Part shown: positions 1 through 11,425 of the stretch, in pieces
How the letters are laid out: each line of letters begins with the position of its first letter
How positions within the stretch are numbered: the first letter of the stretch is position 1
Assembly: GCA_012934845.2 (NCBI GenBank)
Contig: WNNJ02000965.1
Span: forward strand, 148,164-212,163
From: Pomphorhynchus laevis
Lineage: Eukaryota > Acanthocephala > Palaeacanthocephala > Echinorhynchida > Pomphorhynchidae
Direction: 5' to 3'
Length of the DNA stretch: 64,000 nucleotides
Made by a program: the position numbers and the translations under genes
Notes under the pieces: model-generated
Told to the model about the DNA's origin: nothing
The model's input: the letters and a program-made list of their open reading frames with translations, nothing else
Databases searched by the model: none

Positions 1-107
1 TTCTGTGGAATATAGCGTAATGAATTAATTCACGATAACCAATAATTCACAATTTGTTCATATTGCTACTTATTGTAAATCAATCCAATCTTGTAAATTT
101 GAAGAAT

Positions 108-375
108 GCTGGCAAAAACCATCTCAAAAATTATGCAATTGAATATTTCGATGCCTAGCTGGCATCATCTTCAGCAATTGTAATTAGCTTGAACTTAGCT
201 TGAACAATTAATTAGCTTGTAAATAATTAGCTTGTCATTAGCTTGAACAATTGTAATGATCTTGAATTTATAGAAAATTTATAAGTGTTCAAGCTAATTA
301 CAATTGCTGAATATGATGCCAGCTAGGCATCGAAATATTCAATTAAATAAATTTTGCGATGGTTTTTGCCAGCTT
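108..375. repeat. Snap-back (inverted) repeat with ribozyme-like boxes
   Basis: Two arms of about 90-100 bases face each other. The outer ends read GCTGGCAAAAACCATC on the left and its complement on the right. Each arm carries a small hairpin, GATGCC-AGCTA-GGCATC, directly followed by GAAA and preceded by CTGAAGAT or CTGAATAT when read outward from the centre. The same plan recurs in other hairpin repeats of this window. No coding capacity is seen. It resembles an inverted pair of short retroelement ends; the family is not identified. Confidence 0.75.
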
Positions 376-1888
376 TCTTCAAATTTAAATGTTATCACAG
401 CGTCGCAATCCTCATTCAAATTGAATTTAATGCAATCTTGAAGTTTCAGTACCCAATTTTTATAAAAATATATTAAATTATAATTACAAATTAATGATTC
501 ACTGACTTATACCGAATCCGTGTTTCTCGAACAATTTTTACAATTTCGCAAATAACCGAAAGATTTGATGATGTAATTGATTTTGAATCACGAATTCTAC
601 TTCAAGTTTGTGTTAAGAGGAACTTTGTCAATTATGTAAAAGATTGTGTCGTAATTACACCAAATATGTCATGTAATTCAAAGGATATGGGAATTTTAAA
701 ATTTTAAGTTATATATTATTTCATTCTACTTATAAGACTATCTAGCACAGAGGTGGCCAACTCATGGCGAATGAGCCACATGTGGTACATTAGACGATGC
801 ACAATGGCTCATTATCTTTTTAATAAAGACGGGATTTTTCTTATAAAGTTTTTAATAAAAAATTTTCAGTTATTTTACGATTATTTCCAAAAGTTAGTTT
901 GAACACTTTACTTATAAACGAAAACAAAGTTATATATCTTTTTAACATTTTTGATTGAAAATGGCAAATATTTGAAAAATGTGTGGGTTCTTGCAACAAC
1001 AAATGGGCGCATTTGATATTATCTGAAAGGGAAATTGGCGCTTAATCGAAAAGTGTTGGTCACTTCTGGTCTAAATTGTCCTATTCTAACATGAATAAGA
1101 ATTTTGGAAACTATCAAATTGTCACTTTGCAAACATCTCAGCCAAAACCCCATATACCTGAACTTGAGACATATCTAGAAGAAATACACTACTTAACAAA
1201 TTGGTTCTTAAACGAATATTCAATTGAATTGCACCATATCAATCAAATCATCTAACTGAGCTAAACTAATATTATACAATGTATTCGGATATTAATGTAT
1301 TTTTAAAAATAAAGACATTATATAATATTATATATTATTATATTAATAATAGACATTATTTAAAGTATAATGGCTATTATTACTTTCTAAATGAATTTTA
1401 CATAAACATCTCAGCCAAAACCCCATATACCTGAGCTTGAGACATATCTAGAAGAAATACACCATTATTGGAGAAGTACACCATTTTAGAAACAATTGAT
1501 TTTAAAAGAGTTTTAAAATCAATGAAACAGTTTTTAAAATTTGTTAAAATCGTGCCGGACAGTGTATACCTTATTCTAGACAAAGATTATTGTCAGATTT
1601 TGTTCTATATAGTAACAAGTTTACAAAACAAAACTTTAAACTTAAAATTGTTTGTCTGTATTATTTTGCTAATATTTGTTGTCTGTGCTAATATTTTAGG
1701 TATTATTTTGCTAATAATATTTTGATAATATTTTGTATATTTTATAATATAAATATACAAGTGAATATTTGTAATATTAACTCGTTACCGCCAAGATCTG
1801 ATCGAAAGTTGTGGAACTTTAAACTATCTATCTGATATTGTCCAATGATACGTTCGACGTGCTCTTATATTGTACAAGGCGTTTTATC
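376..1888. other. AT-rich intergenic stretch with one direct repeat
   Basis: No supportable gene. The only structure seen is a direct repeat of about 57 bases (1,131-1,188 and 1,405-1,462) beginning AACATCTCAGCCAAAACCCC, with one substitution between copies. Short open frames here have no recognisable content. Confidence 0.6.
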
Positions 1889-2068
1889 TTCGAGAGGAAT
1901 AATAAAATAAGAAATTACTGTTCACACATTTTCGACTATTGCAATAGTCCTTTTTTAAGGTTCTGTTTTAAGTGTATGCTTAAATATTAAGACATAACAA
2001 TTGAAAAGTACTGTTGCAATAGTCGAAAATTTGTGAACAATAATTTCTTATTTCATTATTCCTCTCGA
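1889..2068. repeat. Snap-back repeat, ~60-base arms
   Basis: The left arm (about 1,889-1,949) starts TCGAGAGGAATAATAAAATA. The right arm (about 2,010-2,068) is its reverse complement with few differences. The loop is about 60 bases. It can fold into a long hairpin. No coding sequence. Confidence 0.75.
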
Positions 2069-2599
2069 TGACCCTGTGCATTATTTAATAATGATAATAA
2101 TATTAATAATGATATATTAATAATATATAATATATATTATATATTATATTATTATATATTATTATATATAATAATATTATATTTTATATAATAATTTTTT
2201 AAAGTTGATTATTTATTATTTATTAATTGAAAAACTTTCAATTTTGGACTGTAAAATTTGCTATTAAAATATAAAATTCTACTTTTTAGTTTGATTATAA
2301 ATAGATTGTCAATCGAATAGACCAGGATTTTACATACCATATATATAAAGATTAATAATAAATAATTATATGAGATTTTATACAATTTATATTTATATAG
2401 CCATAGAATTTAAATTAAAAATTTAAAGTTAAATTAAAGTTAAAGTTAATTAAAATTTAAGTTAAAGTTAAAGTTTATGTAAAGTTAAAATTTATAATTG
2501 AAATTTAAAATGAACGTCAATAATTGAAATTATTATAAGATTATAATGTATCTTGTTTCATTTTGGTGAAATAAAATTATCGACACAAGTATTTATTTT
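2069..2599. other. AT-rich stretch without gene
   Basis: Simple A/T-rich sequence with TAATAT-type runs and a local AAAGTTAAATT-type low-complexity patch around 2,415-2,480. No gene, RNA or clear element is seen. Confidence 0.5.
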
Positions 2600-2895
2600 A
2601 ACTTTACAATTTCTGTATTCGCAAAACTACTATTAATTTATATCGTAAAGGTGACATATTAAAATTCACAAGAAACATATTTTTGCATGATCATTAACGC
2701 ATACCATATAATATAAAATATAATACATTAAATAATGAAATATTAAGAATTGCAACAATATGTAATGATATTGGCTTTCTTTAAAATCATTTAAATAATT
2801 TAATCGATGCATATTTTAAACTATGTTACTATAAAAATAACATCAAGCAGAAAATAGTAAAATATATGAATCAACACAATAATATTAAATTAAAT
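2600..2895 (+). mobile_element. Penelope-like element fragment (3' part of RT)
   Basis: This matches the C-terminal part of the PLE reverse transcriptase found at 47,966-48,937, including the region around YRKDDIFKFTRNIF and YNIKYNTLNNEILRIATICN. It is a fragment and broken. Several similar scraps of the same family lie downstream. Confidence 0.75.
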
Positions 2896-3129
2896 TGAAT
2901 TCATTTTCTTGATTTCGATAGAGCAAGATATATGTCAATTGTCAATTTTCTTGATAGCAGTAATGTCAATTCCTAATATTCCTGATGATCTGTCATCATC
3001 GGATATATTTAATTGTTAGTTGTTAATATTCAATTGTTATATGAGTGAACTGAGCTATGTAAGTATAGCCTTTCAATTCAAAAAATTAAGATAAATCAAC
3101 GGGTCACATTCCAATTCTCATTTAATTTT

Positions 3130-3700
3130 TAATTTAGATTAAAAATTTTACAAGAAGCATTTCTTTTGCATGAACATTCATGCGTATCATATAATATTAA
3201 AACTTATTTAAAATTAAAATTAATTTTAAATATAATTACTTTATTCAAAATTATTAAAATAATTTAATAGATACATAAAAAATTAAAATTTTTTTAACTA
3301 TTTAAAAATTTAACTATAAAGTTAAAATTTCAATGCTCTGTGTATTCTGTATTTAGTAATCTGTATTTGTAAAAATACAGATTACTAAATACATATTACT
3401 ATCATTTAAATAATATAATAGATACATATTTTAAACAAGGTTACTATAAAAATTACATCAATTTTAACTATTTTAAAATTTAACTATAAAGTTAAAATTT
3501 CAATGCTCTGTATACCATATAATATAAAATATAATACATTAAATAATGAAATTTAAAGAATTGCAACAATATGTAATGATATTGGCTTTCTTCAAAATCA
3601 TTTAAATAATTTAATAGATACATATTTTAAACAAGGTTACTATAAAAATAACATCAAGCAGAAAATCGTAAAATATATAAATCAACACAATCAATCAATC
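3130..3700 (+). mobile_element. Rearranged Penelope-like element scraps
   Basis: Two or three shuffled pieces of the same PLE reverse-transcriptase 3' region as at 2,600-2,895, including the stretch around GFLQNHLNN. A segment near 3,290-3,340 recurs near 3,470-3,515. Fragmentary and broken. Confidence 0.65.
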
Positions 3701-5639
3701 AACGAATAATCCTTTATTTTTACAAGATGAACATGTATCTTGTTCATACGATAGACAAAATTTGAAGGCATGAAGTAGGAAAATTTGAAGTAGGAAAATT
3801 AAAATTACACATAATATTCTTAAAATGTCTTAAAATTACACAATAAACAGTTAAAGAGCAGACGATCTGAGTAGTAATGCTGTTGCACATTGCTAATGTC
3901 TAACGATGCGTTTGATTTCCGGTGACTTTGCCTGCATGTTGTAATCAGGAAAGAGACTGTAATTGAAGAGGCTGATCGATCACTGACTGTTTGTAAAGCC
4001 CGAAAACGAGGGCATTTCATTTAGGCAAAATGATGGATGATTATTAATAATAAATGATTAATAATCAAATTAATTATTAATAATTAATATGACGGCAATC
4101 TAAATCAAGCTAAAATCAAGATATAATAACTGATAAAATAGAATGATTAATTAATATAATGATAATCTATCAATGAAAATTGATAGCTTTATTTCCATTA
4201 ATCTAAAAGGAAATGTAGTATCTCAGATATTTGTTGAATATTAATATTTTTGTTAACATGTTAATTTATTAGCGTCATAAATATTTAGATTCGACGCTAG
4301 TAACGTATTAATTCGTGCCAATATTTGTCTTCTAACAGGATATATTTTTGCAGGTAACTCTTAATTGATTTAAAAATATATTTTAATCATATTTAGATGT
4401 GCTTGTTATATTACTCAGTAACGAAAGTCACGAGAATGTTGGATTTATTGCAATATATCATCATATTCTTGCTTTGTTCGGATTGACTTACGCTAATGTA
4501 TGCGAACGTTCAAAGTATTCAAGATATTGATCGTTCTACAAAGTTTTATAGCGATGGCAATGCGTTAGTTATATGGTCAATATTCGGTGCGTATCTGAAA
4601 TATCCTCGATATTCTTGCATTTAAGGTAAAATTGCTTTAAAAATCAAATATCGCAATTATCCAATATTCAAACAAATGATTACTTCATTAAAATTAATTA
4701 AAATTAATTTTAATTAATTACTTAAATTAATTACTAAAATTCTATTAATTACTAAAAAATTACTTAAAATATCAAAAATTGATATTAAAATTAATATTAA
4801 AAATATCATTTTATTTGTTCTCCTCTGCATCCTTCTCTGCATCCAGCAGAGGAGGATACGGAGGAGAACAGCAGTCCTCCTCTGCATTCAGAGTGGAAGG
4901 GATTTCTTTCGCGTCGGGATTATCAATTTCTTTGTTCTTAAATTTCTTATAAATTTACTGGAACGAAGAAAGTGATTGAGTGAAAAAGTTATATTCCAAA
5001 AAGTTTACATCACTATATTTCTATAGCTCATGGGTTCATCTTTAAAATTATCAATATAAAAAATGCTTTCTGTTTTCTTTATTTTCAATTTCATTTTTCA
5101 ATTTCATCATTGCAAATTGTTTTCTTTTAATTTAAAAAATAAATTTGAAAGAGATAAAAATTAGATAAATTTTGAATTTAGATTTATTAATTTTGAATTT
5201 GATTTGATTCTATTGTTTGGTTCTTTGATGCTTTTTGCATCAAATTTTGTAAGAATTCACTGTTTATTTGTGTGATAATTATTGCTTTTACTTTTGGAAA
5301 AATCTTTGGTAATAATTTAATATATATCGATGAACTTTAACTTTATCGCATTAACTTTACAATAAAAATGTAATTAGTTTTTCAATAATCCCTTCGAAGA
5401 CACATTTCCCCAAAATGTCTTCTACATTTTATTTAGATTTTTGGATTTTCGATTTTTACTCTATAAGTGTATATTTGCTACACTGAATTTACGTAACAGT
5501 AATTTTAACGTTTTGATTCTTTCGCGTTCGAATGTATCATATTCGTTCGAATGTAATATTTTGATAAAAATGATGCGGTGTTGAAATCGTGCAGCAATAA
5601 ATTGTTCTTATTTATGTGGCTAGCCTCTTATTAAAGAGG
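3701..5639. other. AT-rich intergenic stretch, no gene seen
   Basis: No recognisable protein or RNA gene. A minus-strand frame of 66 codons at 3,820-4,020 lacks family features. Near 4,815-4,900 there is a small, locally GC-richer inverted motif built on CTCCTCTGCATCC and GAGGAGGATACGGAGGAG. Nothing else is supported. Confidence 0.5.
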
Positions 5640-5830
5640 TAATGCCCATGCTCAAACGTAAGCAAATTCTCGGAGATGCCTTTTAAATATATCACAAGGC
5701 AGCCGAAACGATTGATAGTAGTTCACCCTACTGATGAGTGCTGCCGGCTACCATCAGCTCGTCTAGGAGTGATAAAGAAGTCTGGTCTACTTGTAATCGA
5801 ACTCCGGTTTTTGGCAACATTTACAATTAT
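5640..5830 (+). repeat. Dispersed repeat A with permuted hammerhead-like boxes, copy 1
   Basis: The order of parts is GGCAGC (5,698-5,703), GAAAC (5,705-5,709), 21 bases, CTGATGA (5,731-5,737) and GCTGCC (5,740-5,745). The two flanking hexamers are complementary, which would put a helix-II-like stem around the hammerhead-type boxes in circularly permuted order. Next comes CATCAGCTCGTCTAGGAG, shared by all copies. Other copies are at 5,940, 6,455 (minus), 18,365, 29,190, 35,880 (minus) and 36,326 (minus). Ribozyme function is inference. Confidence 0.7.
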
Positions 5831-5939
5831 ATATAAGCCCTCGTAATCAACTGATACGCATTTGTGCCTTATATAAAGAATAACTAGAAGGTCCGCACAC
5901 GCAACAAGTAAAAACAAGTAAAAACGCTTTCTGCACCTG

Positions 5940-6110
5940 AGCTTCGTCGAGCATCGTGAGGAATTGCTATTGTCTTTATAGTTATCACAAAAGCAGTCGA
6001 AACGTACCCTAACCACTTCATTCGACTGACGATGACTGCTGGGTAGTTAGGAACGTCTAGGAGTGATACATTTGACTGATGTAGCTGATGATCGAAATCC
6101 AGTTAATTAG
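5940..6110 (+). repeat. Dispersed repeat A, copy 2 (compensatory stem)
   Basis: Divergent copy: GCAGTC (5,993-5,998), GAAAC (5,999-6,003), 22 bases, CTGACGA (6,026-6,032), T, GACTGC (6,034-6,039). The hexamers differ from copy 1 but still pair perfectly, which is evidence that the stem is under selection or was in the parent. CTGACGA still fits the CUGANGA consensus of the hammerhead core. Confidence 0.65.
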
Positions 6111-6217
6111 TAGCAAATATGAATTAAAATCAATCGTTGCCAGTTTTGGCTATATATATTGTATAAATTAAATTTATAAGCTACTTCCTGTTGGGATCAC
6201 GCTATGACCAAAATATA

Positions 6218-6445
6218 TTCGAAATATGATTATTTGTCTCTGCCAACAAAAAACAAAGATTAATTCTTCAAAATTACGTTTCGGCTTGAGGCTTCTTCAA
6301 AAATTGTAAGTAGTTGTTGTTAAAGACAGTTTAAACTATCTTTAACAACAACTACTTACAATATTTGAAGAAGCCGCAAGGCGAAACGTAAAATTGAAGA
6401 ATTAATCTTTGTTTTTTGTTGGTAGAGACCAATAATCATATTTCG
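6218..6445. repeat. Snap-back repeat with TGAAGAA-hairpin-GAAACG
   Basis: Arms of about 110 bases are centred on the palindrome AGTTTAAACT. The right arm reads TTGAAGAA, hairpin GCC-GCAA-GGC, GAAACG. The left arm carries the same module on the other strand, slightly decayed. The outer ends contain CAACAAAAAACAAAG and its complement. Confidence 0.75.
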
Positions 6446-6454
6446 TATATATAA

Positions 6455-6700
6455 TCGTAGATTTTGCCAAAAACAGGAGTTCGATTACATGAGGGGCAGA
6501 CTTCATTATCACTCCTAGACGAGCTGATGGTAGCCGGCAGCGCTCATCAGTAGGGTAAACCACCATCAGTAGTTTCGGCTGCCTTGATATATTAAATAGG
6601 CATTTCCGAGAATTTGCTAACGTGGTAGCATTGGCATAGCCTCTTTAAACTAACAACGTGCTTTCCGGATCATCCTTTATTTTATTCGGCAGGGATTTTA
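6455..6700 (-). repeat. Dispersed repeat A, copy 3
   Basis: Reverse-strand copy of the element at 5,640. On the minus strand it shows GGCAGCC, GAAAC, CTGATGAG and GCTGCC, then CATCAGCTCGTCTAGGAG. It continues through the shared flank with CACGTTGTTAGTTTAAAGAG-like sequence, also seen beside the copies at 18,365 and 36,326. Confidence 0.7.
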
Positions 6701-6779
6701 ATTGCTGTCGCTGCTTGCTTTCTCACATGATCCCTTTATCGGATACGTTTTCATAATTTAAATCGCAGAATGTGTAAAA

Positions 6780-6965
6780 CTGTGCTCCGGGAGCTAAAAA
6801 GCTTCAGTTTCATAATCCGACGAGCTGATGCCGGCTACCATCAGCTCGTCTAGGAGTGATCAGGAAGTCTGCTCTGCATGTAATCGAACTCCGGTTTTTT
6901 GCAAAATCTACGATTATGAAACTGAAGAATTTTAGCTCCTGGAGCACAGTTTAACACATTCTGCG
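6780..6965. repeat. Fold-back element enclosing a repeat A core
   Basis: An inverted pair of about 38 bases (near 6,785-6,825 and 6,925-6,962, containing GAGCTAAAA and its complement) flanks a partial copy of repeat A that has lost the GAAAC/CTGATGA half. No gene. Confidence 0.6.
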
Positions 6966-7034
6966 ATTTAATTATATATAATTATATATATATAATTATA
7001 TCTTTGCTGATATATATATATAATTATATCTTTG

Positions 7035-7155
7035 TTATACCAGCAAAGACGACAAAAATTTATTTAAAGTTTCGAACTTACGTTCTTTATCAAATTGTAA
7101 GTAGTTAGTGATCAAGAATGTTTAAACTAGTTTAAACATTCTTGATGTTAAAGTT
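7035..7155. repeat. Short snap-back repeat
   Basis: The central palindrome ATGTTTAAACTAGTTTAAACAT lies at about 7,118-7,139, extended by CAAGA on each side. The left flank shares AAATTGTAAGTAGTTAGTG with the hairpin at 6,218, so the two are relatives. Confidence 0.6.
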
Positions 7156-7333
7156 TAGACTAAACTGTAAATCTTCGGTGATTTAATAATTATTATTTAA
7201 TTGTAAAATGATATTTAATCTATATTCAATATCTTTCAACTATCGATTAATTTTATTTGCGGTGAAAACCAAAATTTATTTTCAGTGAATAAAAATAAAT
7301 AGTTAACTATAACTGATCATTACAAAAATTGTA

Positions 7334-7678
7334 TTGTCGAAGTTTTATCTCCAATTAAGATGGTTCTTATCGATTCACTCAGTAAAGAAAACAAGTTGGC
7401 TTTACCTCTTAAATGCTGCATTGCTGACGATTTCCTTCACTTGTTGTCGTATAACTATGTTGCCGATTTACTGGTTTAAACTTTATCACATTTTCTACTC
7501 TGATCTGATACCTGATAGTGGGATTGAAGCATCAAGTCAGTTAAGTATCAAAGCTAGATATACGCTAATCTGTGTTTGTTTTTGTTTGGATCTAATGAAT
7601 TTATATTGGTGGCTGAAGCTAGTTCGCGGTTGCGTTCGAATTGCTTCTATGATTTCATCTGGATATCGCAAAGAATAG
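7334..7678 (+). CDS. TLC-domain protein, TLCD4 (TMEM56)-like, last exon
   Basis: The 114-codon frame looks like the C-terminal half of a TLC (TRAM-LAG1-CLN8) domain, a multi-pass membrane domain linked to lipid handling. It shows LQLRWFL followed by KKTSWLYLLNAALL, then FTCCRITMLPIYW, and a last hydrophobic segment with LDLMNLYWWLKLVRGCVRI. This is very like the end of vertebrate TLCD4, whose corresponding parts read QRWFFE, VRVAVMPFYY and LDVMNIVWMTKMIKGCVRV. The stop is TAG at 7,676. There is no methionine at the start; an AG acceptor may lie just before codon 4 (after GAAG near 7,343), so the true exon start is uncertain. Earlier exons are not visible in the repeat-rich DNA upstream, so this is either the last exon of a gene starting outside the window or an isolated remnant. 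Confidence 0.65.
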   Translation: MSKFYLQLRWFLSIHSVKKTSWLYLLNAALLTISFTCCRITMLPIYWFKLYHIFYSDLIPDSGIEASSQLSIKARYTLICVCFCLDLMNLYWWLKLVRGCVRIASMISSGYRKE

Positions 7679-8270
7679 ATTGAATATAACAAAAATTTAT
7701 TAATCAATCGAGAATGAAAAATCACAAGACAATGTATAATTTAGTTAGATTTTAATTGGTTGATTGTCGTTTGAATATAAATTCGATTGCTCCAATTGAT
7801 TTTAACATTTTTTATTTTTAAAAAATGTACTTTTAATTTTGTTGTCAAAATAAAATGACTAAAAAGACTCAAGTATCTTTCTATTTTAAGTAATTAAATG
7901 TTTTAGTTTCGCAAATCAAATAAATTTTATTTTTTTCTTCATGAAGTTAATTATTAGATTAATTTATGAAGCAAAATTGTACTTATTAATATCAAATATT
8001 TAATATAAAATATATTATGCAACTCCGTAAAGCGTAAGAAAACTGTATATGTATTTCCACTCACTATAAGGTGTATTCAGCCTGTCAAAAGCACTACATC
8101 CAATGAAAACGCTTCAGGTGTTATGTAGATCAATAGACTGACCTACGTATTTTCCACTATATAAAATCAGAGTGACAACTATCTTCAATAAAAAAGCAGC
8201 GAATCTTCAATTTATTCGAAATATATAGTTTGCAAATAAAGGAAACTCTCGTTTTCTTTCAATGTTTAAT
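7679..8270. other. AT-rich stretch before the inverted duplication
   Basis: No gene. It ends at the outer breakpoint of the inverted duplication. About 65 bases before the breakpoint (8,163-8,230) contain CTATCTTCAATAAAAAAGCA, which recurs inside the arm at 10,067-10,135. GGAAACTCTCGTTTTCTTTC occurs both at 8,240 and 8,423, on either side of the break. Confidence 0.5.
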
Positions 8271-8762
8271 GAAATATCTATATTTTTAGTTTAATAAATT
8301 ATATTTGCAGTAATAAACTTTGGCAACACATAAATGAAGAGAACGAACGAAGAAATATCTACATTTCTACGTTTAGATATAAAAAAATATTTATATATTT
8401 GTTCAGGGTGTTAAAACATCAAAAGGAAACTCTCGTTTTCTTTCAAGGTTAAATGAAACTCTTAAACGTTCCGAACAATTGAAGAGCACATCAAACTTAT
8501 CAAACTTATATATTTATTTATATTTATTTTTAACATACATAAATATTTCTAAATATTTATGATATAAATTATGTTATTACTCTACCATCTGCTACTCTAA
8601 ATTTCTAAGTTAATAAACGATTTTTCTATAATTTAACACAATGTTTTAATTATTAAGTCAATTAAGTGATCCTTTGATGTCGATTGATATCAGTTTTCAA
8701 AATTCTTACTAAAAGTATCATTAAAAATGTCATCACGGCAACTCTAAAATATATTAGGATAC

Positions 8763-8870
8763 CAGTATAGTTTTAAAGTTATATTCCAATGGTATTTTAA
8801 CTTGTATACTCCATGTAGCTATATACCTTCGATCTTCCCAGCAAGGTACAGCAGATTGGGCATTGCCGTT
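8763..8870 (-). pseudogene. Reversed copy of M1-like exon 5
   Basis: Exact inverted counterpart of the exon at 43,055-43,162, with both splice sites present. It has no exon 1 in its own orientation, so it is probably not part of a working transcript unless it is spliced antisense. Confidence 0.75.
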
Positions 8871-9009
8871 CTATAACAAATAGGTAATAAATATTGAAGA
8901 ATATATATCATACTAGCTTGCAAATACGTTTGTTACAGGAACTTGTTGGTAACAATTAAATGTTCCTGGCATACCGCATTTTTGTAAACAGTACCAATAA
9001 TACAATTAT

Positions 9010-9415
9010 TTCATATTATACGACAATCATGTAAATATTATATAATAGCATTATAATATTATTTAATATTATTATAATATATTATTAAATAATATTATAT
9101 TAAATAATATTATATATAATAATATTATATTAAATAAAACTATATAAAAAAACTATATCAAATAATACTAAATTAAATAATATTATATTAAATAAAACTA
9201 TATTAAATAATATTATATTAAATAATATTATATTTAATAATATTATATTAAATAAAACTATATTAAATAATATTATATTAAATAATATTATATTAAATAA
9301 TACTAAATTAAATAATATTATATTAAATAAAACTATATTAAATAATATTATATTAAATAATATTATATTAAATAAAACTATATTAAATAATATTATAGAA
9401 TTATTTAATCGGATT
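9010..9415. repeat. 15-bp AT satellite-like array
   Basis: Tandem 14-15-base units alternating AATATTATATTAAAT and AAAACTATATTAAAT. The array is mirrored at 42,510-42,890 in the other arm. No coding content. Confidence 0.85.
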
Positions 9416-9429
9416 AACTAGTCAACAAT

Positions 9430-10060
9430 TAATTCGTTATTATGGCAATTGAGTTTCGTCTACGAGTACCTTAGAAACCGGTCTCAACGCATAAAACATC
9501 CAAAGTCAACCTTAGATTTGTGTTGACTTAACGCCTGCGTTCCTCAAGAAAGTATCATCTAGCCATTCTCATTTGCCATTTTTATAAATGATTTTGCAAT
9601 CATCAAGATTAACTCAAAATGCTGTAAATACGCAGATGACATTTCCATCTTGATTGTAGCAAGCAATATTAGGCACTCGAATGATTCTATGGAAGCGGAA
9701 GTAAATAATCTCCTAGATTGGTGTTCAACGAACCACTTGATGCTTAATCTAAGCAAATTGATAATAATCAGGTTCTCTTTACAAACAATTGACGCTTGCG
9801 AATATCTATTTTTTTTGCATAATTCTAGTGGAAGAACTTCGAATTTCAGTAATTACTTTCACAAGTAACCTATGCTGTGGTAGCCACAAAATATCAACTG
9901 GTGAAATGCTCCCGATGTATCTTTTTTCACCATTTTCAAACATTGGATTGACTAGTGAACAATCATGCATCCAGTATTGGATAATTTATCTCAGCGTGAA
10001 ATGAATAAAATCGATCGTATGAACAAAATGGATTGTCGCATAGATAGATCAACCTTGGCA
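9430..10060 (+). mobile_element. LINE reverse-transcriptase relic (Jockey/CR1-like), left arm
   Basis: On the plus strand there is a decayed RT segment: a motif like FINDF, then KYADDISIL (catalytic YADD) near 9,630-9,655, followed by LLDWCSTNHLMLNLSK. This spacing is usual in APE-type LINEs of the Jockey/CR1 group. It is 5'-truncated and frame-broken. A single-base T-run difference at about 9,812 distinguishes it from its mirror at 41,880-42,490. It lies in the intron between the copies of exons 4 and 5. Confidence 0.7.
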
Positions 10061-11314
10061 TCGGTTAAAATCAGAATGACTGCTATCTTCAATAAAAAAA
10101 AGCAGTGAATCTTTAATTTATTCGAAATATAGCCGATTTCTGTAACATCAGACATCGAGATTCCAATCATTCAATGCAGCAGACATCATAATAAATTTTT
10201 CAAATACAAAGTTTATTCTAACAAAGTCAGAAAATGTTTTCTTTATAGAAACTTGTTTGAAGTTAATCTCACGAAAACTTGAATAAATAAGTACTACGAA
10301 GTGTGTTTTTTACCAGCCATATTATACTCATTGATTATGTTTGTAAATATTACTGTCAGGGCGGCTCCCTACAGTCAATAAGAGCTGACATAGTTGCTCT
10401 TGTTTGTAAATTAATAATAAAGCTATTTTCATTCTTTCAATATTATAAAATATAATTTGTTTTATAATATTATTTAATATCAAATTTAAATTTATATATT
10501 AGATTTGTAAAAAACAACTTAAATATTAAAACTTAATTAATATTGAATATCATATTAATTAATAATAATTTATAATATTAATTTATTAATAATTGATAAT
10601 ATTAACTTAATTATCATAACTTAATTATTAAAATTTTTATTAATTTCGTCAGTAGATGGCTAAATGAAATATTTTCACAAGTCAGAGGTTATTTTTCCAT
10701 AAGCGAACACGATTATCTTAAAATGCATAATATTTGATGCCAATAAATGCCAATATTCGTATTGGCATATCAATGCCAATATTTCTAGATTTCATTGTTT
10801 ACATGTGGCAAATATCCGTGTAAAGCAGTGATTCTTATCTATAGCCAACAATCTTTAATTAAAAATGACCTTGTCCGTTACTCTAAATCAATGGTGGACT
10901 ATCAAAGAGGGACACAAACATTTGCGGTGTTCATGAACAAACCATAATACTTTGCAGTTTTGTTATACTCAACAAAGATAAATAAATGCAAAGCGCTGAT
11001 TTACAATTGGGGCTGATATTTATACTGAATCTCAGAGGAATCTCTTATCGTCACAGTTCCGTGTTTACAGCGGAGCATATCATAACATATTATATTGTTT
11101 TATTACATATCATTTTATTATTTATAAAAGCCTTATTAAAGTTATTTTAGATTCTGGATAACATGATTTCATGTAAAGTGTTTTTCAACAACATAAAGTA
11201 TTCTGAACATACAAAATATGCTGAACAGAGGTCAAACAAATTAACAGAAAGATTTACATGGAAATAGACAAGAATCATTTTAAATTTATGATTATATAGA
11301 ATTGTCCAAATTAC

Positions 11315-11425
11315 CTGAAAATTGGTAAGTGCTATCCAAGAGCCATCCTCACTCGGATATTTTGTAATTCCTAAGTTTACATCAACATTGAGAATATAGA
11401 ATATGCGCAGCAGATATTCTCCAGG
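11315..11425 (-). pseudogene. Reversed copy of M1-like exon 4
   Basis: Inverted counterpart of 40,501-40,611, with the same translation (PGEYLLRIFYILN...) and both splice sites. Confidence 0.75.

Noticed and set aside
3820-4020. 66-codon minus-strand frame of ordinary composition
   Set aside because: No family features, no splice sites and no second copy; random open frame is the simpler reading.
9010-9415. CRISPR-like array of short repeats
   Set aside because: The units are contiguous AT satellite repeats without unique spacers, in a eukaryotic genome.
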